The notes beneath the pieces are model-generated. The model had not been told where the DNA came from, did not search any database, and saw only the letters and a list, made by a program, of their open reading frames with translations. Below, piece by piece: positions 9,333 to 17,663 of a DNA stretch of 64,000 nt (its first letter is position 1; each line of letters opens with the position of its first letter). The position numbers and the translations under genes are program-made. Origin of the DNA: JBBRHQ01 sp963738305 (lineage in GTDB: Bacteria; Actinomycetota; Thermoleophilia; Solirubrobacterales; 70-9); NCBI GenBank assembly GCA_963738305.1, contig CAVTVU010000001.1, forward strand, positions 1,240,001 to 1,304,000. Reading direction: 5' to 3'.

Positions 9333-10769
9333 CTAGGGGACCTTGGTCACGGTCGGCGGGTCCCAGCCGCTGCCGTCGAGGATCCCGGGGATCGCTGTAT
9401 GGGTCGGCTGATAGAGGCGCATCGTCAGCCTGAAAGGCGCATCAACCGGGGACGGGAGCCAGTTCTTCGCCTTGGCGGGATCGGAGGGTTGGGCGCTCTG
9501 CACGTAGAGGTCGATCGAACCGTCGGGATTGAAGCTGAGGCCGCTGCGGTCGCCGACGGCATAGCGGTCGATCGGGTTGGGTACGAAGAAACCAGAGGAG
9601 TCATACAGGGTCAGCGACCAGAAGGCGTCGACCGGGGGAAGCTGGCCAGGGCCGAAATGGACCACGTAGTCGTTGGAACCGTTCAGCGGGGAGAGGGAGT
9701 TGTCGGTCTGGGCAACCGGGTAGATCGCCTCGGAGGGGGTGAGGGCGCCCAGGCCCACCTGAGTGATCAGGGCCCGGTAGTCGTAGTCGGCTCCGTAGCG
9801 GCCTGTCGGCAGCACCAGCCAGCCATTGTGGTCCGGAGCCTCGGTCAGGTAGCGGACGGTGACCTCGTTCTGGAGCACGGCGGGGCCGGCGCCGACCGCG
9901 TCGCTCATGCCCTGCTTGGTGTCGGCGCTGAGCGAGGAGTCGGCTGAGGGCCGCTTGCCGGGGCCGACCCCGATCTCGGCGAGCTTCGCCAGCTCCGCCC
10001 GGTCGGTTCGTGGAGGGGAGAACCTCTTCAGCAGCCATCCGAGGCGGTCGAAGAAATGAAGCCCCACCGGCATCGGCACGTCGTTGGGCGTCGTGTCCGG
10101 ATGCTTCGGCCGGGGCGGCCGGTAGTGGGTGCCGTAGCGGCTCAGCGGCGTGATCCTGTACCGGTTCTGGATGCGGTGGGTGTGCTTCAGGTCGGCGGGT
10201 CCGAAGTTGATCGTCCTGCCGATGATCCAGGCGCGGTCATAGCGGCTCTTGATCCGGTGCGTGCCCTTGGGGAGCTTGATCCCGTGCTGGGCGGGGCCGG
10301 TGACGACGTAATCACCCGGCTTGGTCTGGGCGACAGTGCCGAGGTTTCGGAAGTTCTCGGTGTAGGGGTCATACAGGGGGATGACGAAGTAGCGCTTGAC
10401 CCTGGGTATGTGGATGACCATCGGCTGGCGCCGCAGGTCGAGCCAGGCGATCGAGTAGGGCGTGTCGTTGTTCGGCGCGACCACGTCGCGGGCGCTCGCG
10501 TCGGCGAGCTTCCTGACGTGGCTGAAGCGGTTGACCGGACCGCGTCCCCTGCCGTCCGGGACGTTGACGGAGGTCTGGATCCGGAACGTCTGGTCCTCCC
10601 TGACCAGCGGCAGGCCGTACTTCCAGGCCTCGAGGCCGAGGTTGTAGCCCTTGGTGTAGTCGGCGCTCGCTGCCCTCGCCGGCCCGCCGCCGGCGGCCAG
10701 GATCGCGAGCACCGTAAGGGCGAACGCCGCTGCAGAGTGGAGGATGGGGCGGGGGACGATGGTGCTCAT
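9333..10769 (-). CDS. secreted DUF1254/DUF1214 domain protein
   Basis: A 478-residue protein with a Sec signal peptide (hydrophobic core AAFALTVLAILAA, cleavage near A-R-A-A-S). DUF1254 follows, with R-D-V-V-A-P-N-N-D-T-P-Y and V-I-P-L-Y-D-P-Y-T-x-N-F. The C-terminal DUF1214 part contains F-W-S-L-T-L-Y-D-x-x-G-F-F and N-P-I-D-R-Y-A-V-G-D-R. Members are exported proteins of unknown activity; some have been linked to envelope or alkane-related functions without biochemical proof. ATG 10769. It is likely the first gene of a unit with the CoA ligase and the DUF7144 gene. Confidence 0.85.
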   Translation of the reverse strand: MSTIVPRPILHSAAAFALTVLAILAAGGGPARAASADYTKGYNLGLEAWKYGLPLVREDQTFRIQTSVNVPDGRGRGPVNRFSHVRKLADASARDVVAPNNDTPYSIAWLDLRRQPMVIHIPRVKRYFVIPLYDPYTENFRNLGTVAQTKPGDYVVTGPAQHGIKLPKGTHRIKSRYDRAWIIGRTINFGPADLKHTHRIQNRYRITPLSRYGTHYRPPRPKHPDTTPNDVPMPVGLHFFDRLGWLLKRFSPPRTDRAELAKLAEIGVGPGKRPSADSSLSADTKQGMSDAVGAGPAVLQNEVTVRYLTEAPDHNGWLVLPTGRYGADYDYRALITQVGLGALTPSEAIYPVAQTDNSLSPLNGSNDYVVHFGPGQLPPVDAFWSLTLYDSSGFFVPNPIDRYAVGDRSGLSFNPDGSIDLYVQSAQPSDPAKAKNWLPSPVDAPFRLTMRLYQPTHTAIPGILDGSGWDPPTVTKVP

Positions 10770-10818
10770 CGGGGAGTCAACAACCGCGAAGCGAGAGAGA
10801 TGCTATTGCCGACTCCGA

Positions 10819-12471
10819 CTACGGGCGCTGCGTTTGGCCGGGAGCCGCTGGGGTGGGCGGAAACTCCCGTGCCGTCTGCCGGCGCAGGATCTCGATGCCC
10901 ACCACGGCGAGCGCAGCGAGAATGAGGACCACGAGGACCTGACCGAGATTGTTGATCGTCGGGAGGAACGACAGCCAGACCAGGAAGACAAAGGCCACAA
11001 CCGCATAGACGACAACCGGGCGGTCGCGTAGGTACGGCGCGAGGAAGCGTCGCACGGCGACCTCGTGGCGGCCGGGCCCTGCGAGAAGGCCCCCGACGAT
11101 GAACCCCAGGCCGATCACGAGTACGAACAGCGCCCGCTGTCGCAGCCCCGCGGAGAAGATGTTCCAGACGGCGCTGATGGCCGGCTTGACCGCGTCGGAG
11201 CTCGCCACCGAATCGGTGACCGCACTGCCGAGCAGGCGCCTCGCCAGCAGGGTGAGCAACGTTGCCCCCAGGATCCCGCCTCCGGCTGCCATTAGCGCCT
11301 CGCGGCGCCATCCCTTCGCCAGGTAGATCGCGCCCAGGTACAGCAAGAGCGTCAGCAGCGGCAGCACGAAGCCGAGGCTGCGCAGCACGCTCACGAGGTC
11401 CTGGAGCCCGCTCAGCTGGCTGGACTTCATCACGACGAGCTCGCCCGGGTGCTGAAGCGCCTGACGGTTGAGCAGCGTGGTGATGCGTGTCTGGAGGGAG
11501 GCGAGCGCGGGGTCGAGCTTGATGATGTTTGCCTGCCTCGGATCCTTGAGCACTGCGGCGACCCGTTGCAGTAGTCCCGTCAGCCGTTTGTCGAGCTGGG
11601 CCAGACGGCCCTGGACGTCGGACACCTTGCTCTGGAGCTGGGCGGGGACCTTCGGCAGAATGCCCTTGATCTTCTGCTCGAGGCTCCGGACCGTCGCCTG
11701 GAGCTGGGCGGCGTCCGTTTGGAGCGTCTGGAGGTTCTGTTGCGTCTGCGGGCTGAGGGTGCCCGCCTGCGCCTGGGAGAGGGTCGCTCGCGCTGACTCG
11801 ATCCGGGTCTGGGCCGTGGTCAAGCGCTGCTTCAGCTCCGTCGAGTACTGCTGAATGAGGCCCTGGATCTGGGAGATCGTCGCGGGGTCTACCCCGAGGC
11901 GGGTGGCAAGGTCGGCGACGAAGCTCCCGTATTCGACCGTGACCACGCCGCCTTGGGTCGAGACGAACTGGTCCTTGTTCTCGATCAGGTCGACGAACTG
12001 CTGCTGCGCCCGACCGACCGCTGTGGAGACGAGGGCCTGAACCTGAGGCGAGGCGAGCGCCGTCTGCGCGACGTTCGTGGCGAGCTGTTGCGTCGCCGCC
12101 GTGACCGGAGCGGCGAGCGGCTGGGCGGCGCTGGGCAGCTTCTGCTGGATTTGGGCCTGGACGTTGACGTTGGCGTAGAGCTGATCGACCGCGAAGATGC
12201 TGAGCTGTTCCTGGACGTCCTTGTTCTTGAGGATCTCGTCGGTCTGATTGGACAGCTGGCCGGAGCTGAGGGCCTCGGTCTGAACCCAGTTCGCGATCAT
12301 CGAGACGACCAGCACCACTGACGCGAACACGACGAGGGCCCACACGAGGGCGCGGTGGCGATGCTTCGGGTCTTGCGCCGCGCGATCCTCCGCGCGCTGG
12401 CTCCCGGCGGAATCAGGTGCGGGTGCCGAGGCTCGCTCGGGGGGCGGGGTGGTGTCGGGCTGGTCGGGCAT
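10819..12471 (-). CDS. large membrane protein with long coiled-coil extracytoplasmic domain, unknown
   Basis: A 550-residue protein of no recognised family. It has a cytoplasmic Pro/Ala-rich N-terminus (1-40), one transmembrane helix (ALVWALVVFASVVLVVSMIA), then about 300 residues rich in Q, L and A with heptad-like repeats (R-I-E-S-A-R-A-T-L-S-Q-A-Q; L-Q-T-D-A-A-Q-L-Q-A-T-V) that should form coiled coils outside the membrane. Four or five C-terminal helices follow (about residues 375-530). A region around residues 330-380 keeps the pattern seen in membrane proteins that sense or span the envelope. It might be an adhesin-like or stress-sensing protein; nothing visible decides this. Confidence 0.8.
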   Translation of the reverse strand: MPDQPDTTPPPERASAPAPDSAGSQRAEDRAAQDPKHRHRALVWALVVFASVVLVVSMIANWVQTEALSSGQLSNQTDEILKNKDVQEQLSIFAVDQLYANVNVQAQIQQKLPSAAQPLAAPVTAATQQLATNVAQTALASPQVQALVSTAVGRAQQQFVDLIENKDQFVSTQGGVVTVEYGSFVADLATRLGVDPATISQIQGLIQQYSTELKQRLTTAQTRIESARATLSQAQAGTLSPQTQQNLQTLQTDAAQLQATVRSLEQKIKGILPKVPAQLQSKVSDVQGRLAQLDKRLTGLLQRVAAVLKDPRQANIIKLDPALASLQTRITTLLNRQALQHPGELVVMKSSQLSGLQDLVSVLRSLGFVLPLLTLLLYLGAIYLAKGWRREALMAAGGGILGATLLTLLARRLLGSAVTDSVASSDAVKPAISAVWNIFSAGLRQRALFVLVIGLGFIVGGLLAGPGRHEVAVRRFLAPYLRDRPVVVYAVVAFVFLVWLSFLPTINNLGQVLVVLILAALAVVGIEILRRQTAREFPPTPAAPGQTQRP

Positions 12472-12517
12472 GCTCGGAGGGCTAGCGAGTCGAGGGCCTA
12501 GCGGGGCGCCTGGTCCT

Positions 12518-12619
12518 TCAGCCTCTCGCCCCCTCCTCCAACTCGGTGATCTCGATCGTCCAGAGCTGACGCCTCCACGGGTTCGCCGTCAGGTCCAGAA
12601 TCGGGGGTTCGCTTGTCAT
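12518..12619 (-). CDS. possible 33-residue small protein
   Basis: A short ORF in the 236-bp gap between the ClC gene and the coiled-coil membrane protein, same strand. It encodes MTSEPPILDLTANPWRRQLW followed by T-I-E-I-T-E-L-E-E-G and a basic tail. The start is ATG 12619, with only a weak purine stretch upstream. Amino-acid composition is coding-like rather than the Arg/Ala/Pro-rich pattern of shadow frames in this genome. No homologue is known to me; it could be chance. Confidence 0.25.
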   Translation of the reverse strand: MTSEPPILDLTANPWRRQLWTIEITELEEGARG

Positions 12620-12707
12620 CGAGTTGCATCCAACCTTCACTCGCCGTGGGGATGCGCCAACCCTATTCCAAGCCGCGCCATTGCGTATCGCCCGGATTGG
12701 GTGATCT

Positions 12708-14063
12708 TCATGGCGGAGCAGGCGCGCCCCGGTTGTCCAGGTAGCGGGATAACGCCAACGCGACCAGGTAGGCGACGATCACCCCGACGATGATCAGCGG
12801 GCCCGAGCCCAGTCCCGATTGGGAGGTCAGGAGCAGCGCCAGGGTGACTCCGGAGAGCGGCAGCTTCAACGCTGCGGCCGTCGCGGCGCCGATCCCCACG
12901 GCGACCGCCGGGGTCGTCTCAAATCCGGGCAGGTGCGCCGCGGCGAGACCGGCGGCGGCGCCGAGGAATATCGCCGGGAAGATTGGGCCGCCCCGGAAGC
13001 CCGCCAGCGAGACCGAGTAGGCGAGACCTTTGAAGGCCAGCAGGGCGATCAAAGCGCCGACTGAATACGCCGACGTGTGGGTCACCAATCCCCCAACCTG
13101 ATCCTGACCGGAAAAGAGAACTTCGCTGATCGGGTGATTGGTGATCTCGGAGAAGCCGATGGCGAGCCCGGCGATGATTAGCCCGCCGAACGGGGTGAGG
13201 AGGAGCGGCCGTCGCTGAATCACATCCACGAGTGGCCTGGCAAGCGCGAAGATGACGGTGATCAGGATGGCTACGGCGACGGCGAACGGGATCGTCCAAA
13301 GGAAGTCGGTGAGGTCGGGACGGGCGAACGCCGGCAGCGGCAGGACCCCGATCGAGATGTCGCTGGTGCTGAGGCCGGTCCAGGAGCCCATCCCGACTGA
13401 GACGAGCGAGCCGATGCCCGCCGCCATCAGCCCGGGGACGAGGATTATTTTCAGCTGGGAGCCGCCGATACCGATCGCCTCGATCAGAATGATTGCGGCG
13501 ATCAGGGGCGAGCCGAAGAGGAAGGAGACGGCGGCGAAGGTCGAGGCGGCGGCGACGATGTCGACCACCTGCTGTTGCTCCGGGTCCTGTTGCAGGCGCC
13601 TACCGGCGAGGATGCCGAGCCCCCCGCCGAGAGCAATTAGCGGCGCCTCGGGCCCGACCACGGCGCCGAGGCCGATCGAGGCGAGAGCGGCGAGGACCAC
13701 GCCGGGAAGCGCCTCCGGCCCCAGCTGCTCGGTGCTCAGCCCGTTTGCCGGAGTGTGACCGCCGTTGCCCGGCAGGCGGGTGATCGCCGCTGCGGTGATC
13801 AGCCCCGCGATGGCGAGCACGACCAGATACCACCAGTTCGGCGCCCCGTGGTCATAGCCGAGGTCCTTGGGCAGGTCCGTGAACACCCCGGTCTGGATCT
13901 GATGCACCGCCTCGAGGAAGCACCAGGCCACGAGCGAGGTGATCACGCCGACGATCGCCACGAAGACGAGCAGCACCGCGAAGCGGCGGTTGGCCATCAC
14001 CTCCCTGGGATCGGGCTCCGGTTGAACCGCTTCTGTCTGGGCGCCGGCCTGGGGCTCAGCCAT
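12708..14063 (-). CDS. ClC family chloride channel/antiporter
   Basis: A 451-residue polytopic protein of the ClC superfamily (about 10-11 helices). The V-V-G-P-E-A-P-L-I-A-L-G-G-G block near residue 130 corresponds to the G(K/R)EGP signature, with P-E-A replacing R-E-G. F-R-G-G-P-I-F-P-A-I-F-L-G near 365 corresponds to GxFxP. The gating Glu of GxEGP appears to be retained as the E of P-E-A. There are no CBS domains. Its ATG overlaps the stop of the upstream flippase-like gene by 8 bp, so expression is coupled. Anion identity is not predictable. Confidence 0.85.
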   Translation of the reverse strand: MAEPQAGAQTEAVQPEPDPREVMANRRFAVLLVFVAIVGVITSLVAWCFLEAVHQIQTGVFTDLPKDLGYDHGAPNWWYLVVLAIAGLITAAAITRLPGNGGHTPANGLSTEQLGPEALPGVVLAALASIGLGAVVGPEAPLIALGGGLGILAGRRLQQDPEQQQVVDIVAAASTFAAVSFLFGSPLIAAIILIEAIGIGGSQLKIILVPGLMAAGIGSLVSVGMGSWTGLSTSDISIGVLPLPAFARPDLTDFLWTIPFAVAVAILITVIFALARPLVDVIQRRPLLLTPFGGLIIAGLAIGFSEITNHPISEVLFSGQDQVGGLVTHTSAYSVGALIALLAFKGLAYSVSLAGFRGGPIFPAIFLGAAAGLAAAHLPGFETTPAVAVGIGAATAAALKLPLSGVTLALLLTSQSGLGSGPLIIVGVIVAYLVALALSRYLDNRGAPAPP

Positions 14064-15168
14064 TGTCGGCCCCGTCGGCCCGCCCCATCTTCTCGCGCTT
14101 GCGCTTCTTACGATCCTCGCTCATCTCACGGCTGCGTACCTTCGCATCTCCGTAGGAGGACTCGACCAGTGCCCGCCCCCCGGTCCAGCCGAACACCCAG
14201 CAGACCATGATCATGGCGAAGACCACGTTCCAGGCGGTGGTGATCAGCTGCTGGGCGGCGGAGTAGGCGGTCGCGTTCTGGGCGCTGGTGTCCTTCTTCA
14301 GAACCGCCGTGTTCATCGCCTGGTTGACGCCGACACCGCCGGGCGTGACCGAGATCGAGTTGGAGATCGAGTTGGAGGCGGTGACGGTGGCGACGTTGTG
14401 GAAGGTGACCGGGATCCCGTAGGCCCCGAGGAAGACGGCGATCACCCCGAGCCTCGCCAGGTAGCTGCCCAGCTCGGGCAGGGCGACCTTGATCAGCAGC
14501 GCCCGGGGGCTGCGGAGGATCGCGCCGCCGGTGACCAGTTGCCCGCGGAGCTTCTCGGTCCGCCTCCAGAAGATCCGCACGAGCAGCGCGATCAGGACCA
14601 CCGCCCCGCCGAGGATCAGCGCGATCAGGCCCTGGTGGTCGGCGAGGAAACCGAGCTTGATCGAGAACGAGCCGGCGACCGAGAGAAACAGGTAGAGGTA
14701 GAGGGTGACGTTGAAGACCGAGAATGGGATCTTCTGGACCACCAGGCCGGAGAAGACGACGGCGAACGTGGCGCCGGCGATCAGGGTCGAGAACATCATC
14801 AGCATCACGAAGGTCCCGATGTTCGCCGGCAGGAAGCCGTTCAGCGCGACCGCGGTCGCGTAGCAGGCGAGGACCATGCGGAAGCGGATCTGCGCCCGGG
14901 GGAAGGCCGCCCGCAGGATCCCGAGCCAGGCAAGCGCCGCGAGCGCGATCTGGGCGGTCTGCAGGATGACGCCGGAGAAAACCGCCCAGGGTGGAACCTC
15001 GCGGATCTTCCGCAGCAGGCTGCGGATCCAGTCGGAGACCGGGACCCCGAGCAGGTCGAGCAGCACGATGACGAGCGCCACGCCGCCCACCCAGATCGCG
15101 ATCCGCAGCAATCTCGCCCCCAGAGGGCGGCTCTGCTCGCTGCTCGCCGCGGCGCCGCTCGCCTCCAT
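14056..15168 (-). CDS. flippase-like / lysylphosphatidylglycerol synthase TM-region family protein
   Basis: A 370-residue membrane protein with about eight helices and the family signatures G-F-L-P-A-N-I-G-T near residue 115 and S-V-T-P-G-G-V-G-V-N-Q-A near 275 (UPF0104 / AglD-MprF TM fold). Such proteins flip or transfer lipid-linked groups, or are of unknown substrate. The soluble aminoacyltransferase domain of MprF is absent. ATG 15168 is chosen; the open frame upstream to 15300 is Arg/Pro-rich shadow. The charged C-terminus (R-K-K-R-K-R-E-K) is cytoplasmic. It overlaps the ClC gene by 8 bp. Confidence 0.85.
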   Translation of the reverse strand: MEASGAAASSEQSRPLGARLLRIAIWVGGVALVIVLLDLLGVPVSDWIRSLLRKIREVPPWAVFSGVILQTAQIALAALAWLGILRAAFPRAQIRFRMVLACYATAVALNGFLPANIGTFVMLMMFSTLIAGATFAVVFSGLVVQKIPFSVFNVTLYLYLFLSVAGSFSIKLGFLADHQGLIALILGGAVVLIALLVRIFWRRTEKLRGQLVTGGAILRSPRALLIKVALPELGSYLARLGVIAVFLGAYGIPVTFHNVATVTASNSISNSISVTPGGVGVNQAMNTAVLKKDTSAQNATAYSAAQQLITTAWNVVFAMIMVCWVFGWTGGRALVESSYGDAKVRSREMSEDRKKRKREKMGRADGADNG

Positions 15169-15208
15169 CGGGACCGATCCTAGATGCTCGTTAATGCGGA
15201 TCGACCAC

Positions 15209-16102
15209 TCAGTCGGGCCCGACGGCCGGCCTCTCGAACGCCTGTAGCACCCCGCCGACGGCGAAGCAGGCGGCGCCGGCGAAGGTGCCCCAGTTGGCAA
15301 CCGCCAGGTTGACGGGGCCGGAGGTCTCGGGCCGGGTGAAGTCGGCCAGCGCCGCGATCATGAAGAGCACCGAGCCGAGCTGGTTGGCGGCGACGATCCA
15401 CCAGCCGAGATCGCGGCGTCGCCAGCAGGGGGGACCGTGGCAGACCTCGACCATCGAGAGGTGCCCGGAGACCAGGAAGAGGATGCAGCCGATCACCTCG
15501 GGGGCCCAGATCAGCCGGTTCTCCTGGTGCAGGCTCAGGCCCTGGAGGAAGGCGTCGATCAGGCTGACACCGAAGGCGAGCGTGCCGGCGAAGAGGACGA
15601 AGGTCGCCAACCAATCCAGCCGCATCGGCTCGTACGACCACCAGCGCCAGGGCTCCCCCGCGAGAGCGCCGTCGCTGATCCGCCGCGGCGAGTTGATCGC
15701 CCCCAGGAGCGAGGCGTAGGCGCCGGTGCTGAAGAAGACGCCGCCCGCCAGGTAGACGGAGGAGACCGTTGCTCCGCCGGTCGAATCCACCTGGGAGAGC
15801 CAGGCTCCGAGGGCGAACAGCGCGCCGCCTAAGGTGAAGGCGATCGAGGCGATCCAGTTGAGTCGGCGGAGGCGCCGAGCGGTGGCAAGTTCGGCGCTGA
15901 CGAGCGCCCGGAGCGCGCCGCCGGCGTCGCGCAGCTCGAGTCGAGCTCGCTTCCTGGCGGCGCGCGAGGCCCACTGCGCGGTGCCGCCGTCGGGCAGCTT
16001 CCAGCTGAGCAGCGTGGTGAACGGGCCGCCGCCGCGCTCTTCGCTGACGGACCAGTCGTCCGGGCTGTGGACCGCCCCCGTCCCTGCCGGAGGCTCAGCC
16101 AT
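15209..16102 (-). CDS. integral membrane protein, possibly YrhK-like, unknown function
   Basis: A 297-residue protein. The N-terminal 75 residues are soluble and include W-K-L-P-D-G-G-T-A-Q-W. About seven hydrophobic segments follow from residue 80 on (LNWIASIAFTLGGALFALGA and similar). Repeated G-x-x-F-x-x-G/A-S patterns at helix ends (F-T-L-G-G-A-L-F-A-L-G; G-G-V-F-F-S-T-G-A-Y) resemble YrhK-domain proteins, but I would not assign it firmly. It lies 40 bp downstream of a possible 35-residue ORF and 41 bp upstream of the flippase-like gene, same strand, so possibly one operon with flippase and ClC. Confidence 0.75.
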   Translation of the reverse strand: MAEPPAGTGAVHSPDDWSVSEERGGGPFTTLLSWKLPDGGTAQWASRAARKRARLELRDAGGALRALVSAELATARRLRRLNWIASIAFTLGGALFALGAWLSQVDSTGGATVSSVYLAGGVFFSTGAYASLLGAINSPRRISDGALAGEPWRWWSYEPMRLDWLATFVLFAGTLAFGVSLIDAFLQGLSLHQENRLIWAPEVIGCILFLVSGHLSMVEVCHGPPCWRRRDLGWWIVAANQLGSVLFMIAALADFTRPETSGPVNLAVANWGTFAGAACFAVGGVLQAFERPAVGPD

Positions 16103-16113
16103 CTCGCCTGCTC

Positions 16114-16221
16114 TCAGCGTGAGAAGTCGTGACGCGACCCGGCGGCGTGGTAACCGACGTACCAGGCGAGATGACGGACCGCGTTGATGCCGGAAACGGC
16201 CGGCGAGATGATCCTCTTCAT
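16114..16221 (-). CDS. possible 35-residue small protein
   Basis: A short ORF just upstream of the membrane protein at 15209-16102 and 11 bp from its start, same strand. It begins MKRIISPAVSGINAVRHLAW and continues Y-V-G-Y-H-A-A-G-S-R-H-D-F-S-R. Composition (I, N, H, W, Y, F) is unlike GC-biased shadow frames. Shine-Dalgarno support is weak (AGGA about 11 nt upstream of ATG 16221). Coupled leader ORF or chance; no family known. Confidence 0.35.
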   Translation of the reverse strand: MKRIISPAVSGINAVRHLAWYVGYHAAGSRHDFSR

Positions 16222-16314
16222 CGGCGCCGATCCTATTTGGTAGGCCGGAGCGACCAATTGCCCAGAGCCCGCAAAATGCAGGTTTTCAGTGTCAGGCGTG
16301 TGCCCTTTTGCTCT

Positions 16315-16368
16315 GCCGGCGCGGTGTTAGCGCCGGCAGGGGCATGTAAGGCGGCGAAGCCGCCGCAA
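16315..16368 (+). repeat. double-hairpin dispersed repeat, single copy (variant stem)
   Basis: Hairpin 1 is GCCGGCGC / GCGCCGGC around the loop ggtgtta. The linker is aggggcatgtaa. Hairpin 2 is GGCGGC-gaa-GCCGCC. It is the same architecture as the 24111-24372 array, but two stem positions have changed on both arms so that pairing is kept. It lies in the divergent region before the nucleotide-sugar dehydrogenase. Confidence 0.8.
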
Positions 16369-16409
16369 GTGAATCCGCCAGTTCCGGCGCGTGTCCTACA
16401 GTGAAGGCG

Positions 16410-17657
16410 ATGAAGGTCGGAATCATCGGCCTCGGATACGTCGGCCTCCCCCTGGCCGTCGCCTTCGCCGAGTCCGGGCACGAGGTCATCGGGCTGGACG
16501 CGGACCAGGCGAAGGTGGAGAGCCTCCGGAGCCGCCGCAGCCACGTCGAAGACGTGCCCGACTCTGCCCTGGAGGCTTGTGGCGATCTGCTCACGCCGAC
16601 CTCCGCCTACGCCGACCTCGCCTCCTGCCACGCCGTGATCGTCTGCGTTCCGACCCCGCTCACAGGGTCGCGGGAGCCCGACCTCGCCTACCTCCTGGAC
16701 TCTGCGACCTCCCTCTCGCAGGTCCTCCAGCCGGAGCAGCTGGTCGTGCTGGAGTCGACGAGCTACCCAGGGACTACGAGGGAGCGTCTGCTGCCGATTC
16801 TCGAGGAGTCGGGAATGGCTGCGGGGCGCGATTTCCATCTCGCCTTCTCGCCGGAGCGGATCGATCCCGGCCGCACCGACTTCACGGTGCGGACCACGCC
16901 GAAGCTGGTCGGCGGCATCACCGAGGCCTGCACGGAGCGGGCCCGGGGTCTCTACTCGCTGATCTGCGATGAGGTCGTCGTCCTCTCCACCCCGGAGGCG
17001 GCGGAGACGACCAAGCTGCTGGAGAACATCTTCCGCTCGGTCAACATCGCCCTGGTCAACGAGCTCGCGCAGCTCTGCGATCGGCTGGGGATCGACGTCT
17101 GGGAGGTGATCGACGCTGCTTCGACCAAGCCGTTCGGGTTCATGCGCTTCGAGCCGGGGCCGGGTATGGGAGGGCACTGTCTGCCGGTCGATCCCTTCTA
17201 CCTCGCCTTCAAGGCGCGCGAGCACGACTTCTACCCGGAGTTCATCGAGCTGGCCGGGAAGATCAACCAGGCGCAGCCGCAGTTCTGCGTCGACCGGATC
17301 GAGAAGGCCCTGAACGCGGATCGCAAGGCGGTCAACGGATCGCGGATTCTGATCCTCGGGGTCAGCTACAAGGCCGGGGTCGGCGACACCCGCGAGGCGC
17401 CCGCGCTGCGCATCATCCGCGCTCTGCGCAACCTCGGGGCCGAGGTGTCCTATCACGACCCGCACGTCCCCACCCTGGGTGAGTTCGGGCTCTCATCGGC
17501 CGACCTCGACGCCGAGGTCGGCGCGGCTGACCTGGTGGCGGTCATCACCGCCCATCCGGGGATCGACTACGAGCAGGTCGTCGCCTCCTCCGAGCTGACG
17601 ATCGACTTCCGCGGTGTCACCCGCGGGATCGAGGCGGAGAACCTCGTCCTGCTCTGA
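16410..17657 (+). CDS. nucleotide sugar dehydrogenase (UDP-glucose/GDP-mannose dehydrogenase family)
   Basis: A 415-residue cytoplasmic enzyme oxidising the C6 hydroxyl of an NDP-sugar to a uronic acid with two NAD+. It has an N-terminal Rossmann motif (G-L-G-Y-V-G-L-P-L-A-V-A-F-A), the middle domain with the substrate lysine/asparagine region (N-I-F-R-S-V-N-I-A-L-V-N-E), and the catalytic cysteine in G-M-G-G-H-C-L-P-V-D-P. The C-terminal domain contains G-V-S-Y-K-A-G-V-G-D-T-R-E-A-P. The pattern fits the WecC/UDP-HexNAc dehydrogenase branch better than Ugd, but the substrate is inferred. ATG 16410 fits the usual M-K-V-G-I-I-G start; an in-frame GTG is at 16401. Confidence 0.9.
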   Translation: MKVGIIGLGYVGLPLAVAFAESGHEVIGLDADQAKVESLRSRRSHVEDVPDSALEACGDLLTPTSAYADLASCHAVIVCVPTPLTGSREPDLAYLLDSATSLSQVLQPEQLVVLESTSYPGTTRERLLPILEESGMAAGRDFHLAFSPERIDPGRTDFTVRTTPKLVGGITEACTERARGLYSLICDEVVVLSTPEAAETTKLLENIFRSVNIALVNELAQLCDRLGIDVWEVIDAASTKPFGFMRFEPGPGMGGHCLPVDPFYLAFKAREHDFYPEFIELAGKINQAQPQFCVDRIEKALNADRKAVNGSRILILGVSYKAGVGDTREAPALRIIRALRNLGAEVSYHDPHVPTLGEFGLSSADLDAEVGAADLVAVITAHPGIDYEQVVASSELTIDFRGVTRGIEAENLVLL

Positions 17658-17663
17658 GCCGCC

